NCBI GenBank assembly: GCA_001936135.1
Contig: CP012811.1
Location: forward strand, 1,116,001 to 1,180,000
DNA from: Saccharomycopsis fibuligera x Saccharomycopsis cf. fibuligera
Lineage: Eukaryota; Ascomycota; Saccharomycetes; Ascoideales; Saccharomycopsidaceae
DNA length: 64,000 nt
Reading direction: 5' to 3'
Both the position numbers and the translations under genes were made by a program. A model generated the notes under the pieces. The model made no database searches, was not told where the DNA came from, and saw only the letters and a program-made list of their open reading frames with translations. Position 1 is the first letter of the stretch. Every line of letters starts with the position of its first letter. Shown here one piece after another: positions 57,995 through 64,000 of the stretch.

Positions 57995-59799
57995 TCAATA
58001 ATCATCCTTATCGTTCTTTTTCGATCTAGCATACTTCACCAAAGGAGCCAACGAAATGCATTCATCCGCCTGTAAAATAAACTCATCATTCAATAATTCA
58101 AGCGCCGTAGCTCTTTCATCCGGCACAACTTTCAATGACCAGTTCAAGAAATGCTTTAATACTGAGCTCAACGTCTCTGGCTCTTTTACCTCAGGGGTGC
58201 CCAAGGTCGTGATTAGGTATAATGCTCTCAATGGAGTTTCATTCAAGTATGGTGGCTCGCCATCAATCATTTCAATAGTCATTATTCCCAAGGACCAGAT
58301 ATCAATCTTTGGGCCATACTCTTTTCGGCTAACGACTTCAGGAGCCATCCAGTATGGCGTGCCCACCATAGTTGTTCTCTTCAAGTTGGTCTCGTTGATT
58401 TGCGCACAAAAGCCAAAATCCGTCAACTTGATATCTCCATTCATCGACAATAAAATATTATCTGATTTGATATCACGATGAATAACTCCCTTGGCATGCA
58501 AGAACTGCAAACCTTCCAAAGTTTCACGGCACACGGCACCAATTTGACCCTCGGTCATTACTGAATGAGTAACCACTTCGGTCAAGGAGCCACCTTCCAT
58601 GTATTCCATAATCACCCAGAGTGTTCCTTCGGATAAGTATGAATCAATGAAATTAACAATATTCTTATGTCTGCTACCCTTCATCACCAAAATCTCATTG
58701 ACAATTAATTCTTTTTTAGGCTGTTGTTCCAAATTCATTTGCTTAATAGCAACGCTCTTGTTAGTGCCGTTCTCATAAGCAGTGTAAACGCCACCAGAAG
58801 CACCTTGACCAATCTTGGTTAATTTACCATAGTATTCTCTAGGATCACCCTGGGAGCAAATTTTGAGCAATTTGGCATAAACAATGGCGTTTCTCTTCTT
58901 TTTCTCTTCACGTTTACGCATGGCTATTAATGCAGCTTGTTTTGGATCTCTAGTTGGATGAGTCTTCTTGATTCTTGGCTGTACATTGCCATTACCGCTA
59001 CTGCTGCCAACGCTATTGCTGGCGCCATTATTAGCATTGGAAGCACCGCCAGTGGACCCACTGCTACTGCCACTACTTTTTGCCTTTGACTGATTCTGCT
59101 GCTGCGGTGACATCTGTTGTCTTTCAAACTCTTCTCTTTCTTGCAATTCGCGTTCCTGCAACATTCTTAATCTTTCTTTAGCCTCCAATTGTCTCTTTTC
59201 TGCTTCCAATTGTTGCTGCTGTCTCAATTTTTCCTGCTGCAATCTCAATTTATGCTGTTTTTGTTGCTGTTGATAAAACAAATGTTGACTTTGTGCTTCA
59301 TGTTTACTAGGTTTGGAATAGTCTATGGTAGTCTGTTGTTGAGCCATCCGTTGCAACGATTTATTTGTAGCTTTCAACAACTCTGGGCTCTTGGAAGGTA
59401 CCGGTGGAGGGACTGATGATGGTGGTGGTGTAGATGGTGGCTTTGCGGAAATTGCCGCAACTGGTGATGTTGTAGATGATGATGATGATGATGAAAGAAA
59501 GTTTTTGGAATGTTTTTGGGTGCTTTGTTTGAGGGAACCAAATGATAATGTTCTTGATTTGCCGCTAATGCTACCAATGCCACTATGATTTGCACCACTT
59601 TTAGCAGCTCCGGATAAAGACCCTGGGGGCTTTGGTGCTGGTCTGCTAGGAATAAACTGTTTATCACCATTGCTGACTGGCTCAGTAATTTTAGCCGGTA
59701 TAATAGCAGGAGCATTTCCACTCCCACTATTACTGTTGCTAGGACCCTTGCCATTAGCAGTAGCAGTAGCATTAGCATTACTATTGCTTTTGTTGTTAC

Positions 59800-59838
<39 letters not shown>

Positions 59839-62497
59839 CAGGATTAGCATTTACAACCGCCGCTGGGAAATCAATTCCCTTCTTAGACTCAGCTTGAGCT
59901 TGAAGAGACGTCAAATGAACAATATGATGACCGCCAGTATAGTCATTGCCCCCAAGGCTATTAGCGGGTCCGTTATTAATTTGCATTTCAACCGATGATG
60001 ATTTCGAGCCATTGTTGTTGTTGTTGTTGCTGCTGCTGGTAATAGTACCATTGACTTTTCCGTCATCGACGCTAGTTAAAGTCGTGTTATTACCATCACC
60101 GCCAGTTGACGTTCTTGAAAAATTATTAATACTATCACTATCCGTACTAGTCAAGCTTTCTTCTCTTTTGCTGTGGCTCTTCTTTCTACCGTTAGGATGA
60201 GCATCATTGGTATTTTTGAACTTATTGAACATATTATCCTCGGGATCCTGGTATACTTGATCTTGATAAAATTCCACAATTTCGTAAATTTCTTGAGGAT
60301 GTTGTTCTTGCTCAGTTTTAGAAATACCGCTGGCTGATAACAATTTTTGCCATTCTTCAGGCAAGCCTGTATACTCGCCAGTTTTGGAATCGAATCCAAC
60401 ATGAGCTACATGTTGAGTGTTGTATGGAGTAGATATTGACATTGATGTTGTACTGGCGCTGTTGTTATTATAGTCGTAATTATCACTGTCATTAGTCGAG
60501 GATCTTAGTCTGGTTAGGGATTTCTTGCTTGATAGCAATTCCCGTTGTTGTCCCGCTGCTTCGCCGTTTTCCAACTCTTGAGCTTTGTTTTGTTTAGCAA
60601 TGGACATAAAGCTGGTGAACACACTAGTTAGCGTGCTTTTCTTTTTGCTAAGCGATGGTCTTTGACCACTGTTTCCATTGGCAATATTGTTGTTAATATT
60701 TGAACTGTTATTGTTTGAATTGCTATTGCTGGATACTGATGCTTTTCTCGAGCTGATCAATTTTGGAGTACTAAATGATGAAACATGATTTGACAGTGGT
60801 GAGAAAGTCTTGCTGTTGTTGTTGCTACTGCTAGTATTGTTACTGCCGCTTATTGGCGAGGACACAGAGTTGTTTCTACTGCGTAGTTGGAATGATTTTT
60901 TAGAACTTGCGGTTGACGCATCAGCATTATTATTGTTGCTAAAACTATTATGGCCATTTGACATTGACACTGACATTTGCGGTCTTGTATTTGTGTTTGA
61001 ATTTGAATTTGGGGAATTAGAGCTACTATTACGTCTTGAATTATCCTTTGATAAACTTGATGACGATATGCTGTTTGACATTGACGCATACTTGTTGGAT
61101 ATGCTTCCTGAAGAAGCCCGCAAATTGTTTATTGACAGTAAGGTTCCTGACAGCATTGGCGGAACTTTATCCAATTCTGCGGCAGCTCCAGCAAGTCCAG
61201 AAATCGTATCATCATGATCGTTATCATGCTCATTTGTGGCGGATAACTTGATGGAACTTGGGTTGTTGTAAATGTTTATGAATGAGTCTTCACCATTAGT
61301 ATGCACTGAGCTATTTACAGACAATGAACTATTGATTCTGGTTTTACTATCGCTATCGGCGATTTTCTTTATATCACCAACGGATTTTTCATGTTTTAGA
61401 TGATGGTTCAAGCTGACTTTTAGGATATGTTTATTGATATCTTCATCTTCATTCTCAGCTTCAGTTTCATTATTAGCAGCACTTGCATTGGCAAAATCTT
61501 GCAAAAAAGATTTGCGAACTCTAGTGTCCAAACTGTTAGTTTTGAGCTTTTGCTTAATTTGCTCAATTTCCGATTCAGTGTACTGTTTTTCAAAATCCAA
61601 AGAAAGTTTTTTCTGATCAATATCCAAATCGATTTTCTTGAATTGTTCATTGTTGATGGTAGCTGAAGCTGGAGCGGAATTTTGATTATTGTTACTAGCC
61701 AAATCTTCTTCCACTTGAAGATTATCAGCAATGCTTTGATTCTGATCATCATTGTCCAAATCCTGTCTGGAAGTGCTAGCACTAGTAGCATCACCATTAT
61801 CATCATCATGATCATCATCATTATCATCGTCATTATTGAGATGATGGCTAGCATTATCATTATTATTTATAACGGCATCATCTTTATTTAAATCAAGTTT
61901 TGCCGCTGAAGTATTCAAATCACTTATACTGGTCATGTTGTGTAAAGACGACTTGGCCTTCACTACATGTTTTTGTTTTTGTTGCTCCGGACGATTATTC
62001 AATGGAGAATTGGGTAAAGAATCCAAAGAATCGTACTCTGAACTTGAATTTGAAACTCTTTTAAAACTTATTGGAGCATCCAAAGAGTTGCGTGAATTAT
62101 TGGACGACTTGATATCAGCAAGTTTTGGTGTTGCCGCAGTAAGTGTAACATTGCTGCTTTTATTTAGCACTTTTGGGTCCATTGTCGTGTGATGCAGTTT
62201 CAGTTGCAGGCTCTGCTGGCTCTGCTGGCTTTGCTGTAGAGACGTTGAAGATATTTTTGAGTTTATGGATTCCATGCTGCTGGCGTTAGCCAATATTTGA
62301 ACGGTAACAGAGTCTCCGGGAGAGCTTGAGTTGATACTGCTTATCCTAAGACTTTGATTCGAAAGCTTAGGAGAAAGGTTGGTCTTGTTGTTGTCGGTTT
62401 TATATTTTATTGAATTTGATCTGCTACTGGGTAGATGATGCTTGTGATTTATGGAGTTTGATCTGCTTTGAGATAGCAAGTGATAAGTCTGGGGCAT
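57995..62497 (-). CDS. STE20: PAK-family protein kinase Ste20/Cst20
   Basis: A 1500-residue kinase; start is ATG 62495-62497. A long disordered N-terminal region rich in Ser/Asn has a CRIB/PBD domain at about 687-745 ([20 protein letters not shown]). A second low-complexity region (750-1210) holds poly-Asn, Pro-rich SH3-binding-like ([16 protein letters not shown]) and Gln-rich coiled parts. The kinase domain is at about 1220-1470: GQGASGGVY glycine loop, VAIKQM lysine, HRDIKSDN (about 1340), DFG (about 1359), GTPYWMAPE. The C-terminal [13 protein letters not shown] (about 1482-1494) matches the G-beta (Ste4)-binding motif of Ste20. There is no PH domain, so it is not Cla4. Ste20/Cst20 relays Cdc42 signals to mating and filamentation MAPK cascades and actin polarity. 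It is much longer than S. cerevisiae Ste20 (939 aa). Confidence 0.93.
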
Positions 62498-64000
62498 CAA
62501 TAGCTATTTTCAGCAAGACGAGATAGGCAATGTGTGTACCGGCGCTTGAAGGAAGGAAGTAGTATCAGGCGGCTGCTGCTTAGTGAAGGAGAAAATATTC
62601 ACCGAGAAAAAAAAAAAAAAAAAAAAAAAAAAATGAAAAGGGACAGCTTTGATATTTAGATCGAACGGAGTAAACAGGTAATAAAAGCGAATGAACTCTC
62701 AGCTGGGAACCGGAAAGACAAGAAAGCTTGTATCAAGTAAAGCTGATATTTGATTGTTTATACTTGAGTACGGAGTGAGAGTCCTGTGATAATTGTATGT
62801 TTTGTATGACGGCGATGAACCAACCAAATGTTTATATATATATATATATGTGTGAATGTGCGGATGGATGTAAAAGGATATGTGTATGTTGCAAACGGCT
62901 GAGGGGCTATTCAGCAGCAGCAAGGTGCATAAATGACTGAATAACTTGGAACAACAAAGTAAAGTAAAGTAAAGGAGAGTCTAATAATTGGATGATTGAC
63001 TATAAAGTACTGCAATATGATACCAAAGCCAGCGGTTGAGAGGATAGTTGGTGGACTGTGTAGGCAGAATAAGGAGATAAGGGTGAACTGGACAGTACAA
63101 GAGGAGGATCAAATGTGTAGCAGTAGTTGTACTGGTGGCGGTAGTAGTACGGTAGTGCTGGTATGGCAATATGGGACGAATGTACGAGGGATGACGGAGG
63201 AAGAAGGAGGATGAAGGAGGATTCTGGGTGCTGAGGGAAGGAGTAGGTAGTGGATAGCTGTCTGTTGCGGCTATTGTCGCTGAAGTTTCTATTTTCTAGA
63301 TTTGGTCTCCAAGTTTTTTTCTTTCCTGGTGGTCTCTCTTTGCACTCACTCTCTCAGTTTCTCGCTGATCTCTCGAGTTCTCTTGTGCTGGGCGCTTGTC
63401 GCTCACGTTTTTTTTTGTCTTTTTGTTTTTTTTGTTTTTTTTTGCCTGCGCTGGCGCTCGCAGCGGCCATCCGCACCCGTGCTCCTAATCTTTTATCACG
63501 TGAGCCCCTCGTGGCCGGAATATTACTTCTTTATTACATAATATAGCGGCTAATATGCGTTCGCTGTGCGCCAGCCTTTTAAGCGCCAGCCAATGGGCAA
63601 ATAAATGTGTCAACATCGCGATGATGAGCCGCTGGCAACAAAGTGCTTCTCCCAGGCTGTAAGTCCAATCGGTTGGTTCTTAGTAGTCTTTGGACTAGCT
63701 ACAGCTACACTACAGGGCGTTCCTGTCAACAGACAGACACAAGACACAAGACACAAGACACAACATACAACATACGACATACAAAACAGTTGCTTTATTT
63801 AGCGCTGTGACTAACGAGGCACAAGCTATGCTGCGCTATGCTATGCTATACAGGCAGATTCGGATATTTGGGCGCTTCCCAGCTGATCTGTTAGTAAACC
63901 ACGGGCTTGTGTGCAATCGCCTTGTAAGGAGCACAGCCAGCTTGTGAGCTTGCAATGTGGCATTCCCTTCAACAAGAAATGTATGTCCCTTTGGCGATAC
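62498..64000. promoter_or_regulatory. STE20 upstream region and right edge
   Basis: This 1.5-kb region contains a 27-A run (62607-62633) about 110 bp before the STE20 ATG, a (TA)n stretch near 62833-62850, a TCACGTGA E-box palindrome (63496-63503; Cbf1/Tye7-type), a CCAAT motif near 63590, and a tandem GACACAA repeat (about 63735-63765). At the very edge a minus-strand frame is open from 64000 to a TAG at 63836-63838 (54 codons). It could be the end of a further gene, but shows nothing recognisable. Confidence 0.5.
62607..62633. repeat. Poly(dA:dT) tract upstream of STE20
   Basis: Twenty-seven consecutive A on the plus strand (poly-T in the gene's sense), a nucleosome-disfavouring promoter element typical of yeast. 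Confidence 0.9.

Noticed and set aside
63836-64000. Minus-strand open frame of 54 codons running off the right edge
   Set aside because: Open over a short distance only and without recognisable features; undecidable without flanking sequence.

Overview
This window is nuclear DNA from a budding yeast. The genes are compact and mostly intronless on both strands, spacers are AT-rich with poly(dA:dT) and microsatellites, two introns carry fungal splice signals, and the gene set is ascomycete (PIF1/RRM3-like helicase, OPT transporter, SNF4, RPC53, AME1-like, NUP192, CDC1, MCY1, PTPA, NOC2, PLP1, MIF2, STE20). CTG codons look rare and fall mainly in disordered or variable protein segments, where serine reads more naturally than leucine. 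With the long Asn/Ser/Gln tracts, this points to the CUG-Ser1 clade (Candida/Lodderomyces/Debaryomyces relatives). No tRNA-Ser(CAG) gene is in the window, so this is an inference and the species is not claimed.

Layout. 1-4.4 kb holds two same-strand secreted type-B carboxylesterase/lipase paralogues, the first cut by the left edge. Just upstream of the second is a 34-residue Cys-rich metallothionein gene (4707-4811, minus). 6.7-10.3 kb holds divergent ERF2 palmitoyltransferase and a TBC Rab-GAP gene. 10.6-12.0 kb is a decayed leucine-rich-repeat gene on the minus strand. 12.5-16.6 kb holds an atypical short-chain dehydrogenase divergent from a Pif1-family helicase. 17.7-22 kb holds an OPT transporter convergent with SNF4. 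RPC53 diverges from SNF4 and is followed by an intron-bearing AME1/CENP-U-like kinetochore gene. NUP192 (2037 aa) diverges from CDC1. MCY1 diverges from a PTPA gene, which converges on NOC2. NOC2 diverges from a 1456-aa acidic/basic nuclear-looking protein of unknown function. PLP1 diverges from a 1035-aa Ser-rich protein with an SxIP motif. Then come an intron-bearing mitochondrial YchF-type GTPase gene (YLF2-like), MIF2/CENP-C, and a very long STE20/CST20-type PAK kinase. The last 1.5 kb is STE20 upstream sequence and microsatellites.

Most genes are unrelated housekeeping functions, as is usual in yeast. Themes do recur: AME1-like and MIF2 both carry the short N-terminal element that docks inner kinetochore proteins on the MIND complex. 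The PIF1 spacer, the AME1 spacer and the MIF2 leader each contain an MBF/SBF-like G1/S motif. The variable parts of the window are the esterase/metallothionein end and the LRR pseudogene. The least explained DNA is the NOC2 divergent spacer, with six copies of a GACGG element and an ATG-less acidic reading frame.

Start codons were checked by hand. For the second esterase, ERF2, the dehydrogenase, PIF1, CDC1, the 1456-aa protein and STE20, the longest frame begins at a non-ATG codon, and the first plausible ATG is given here.
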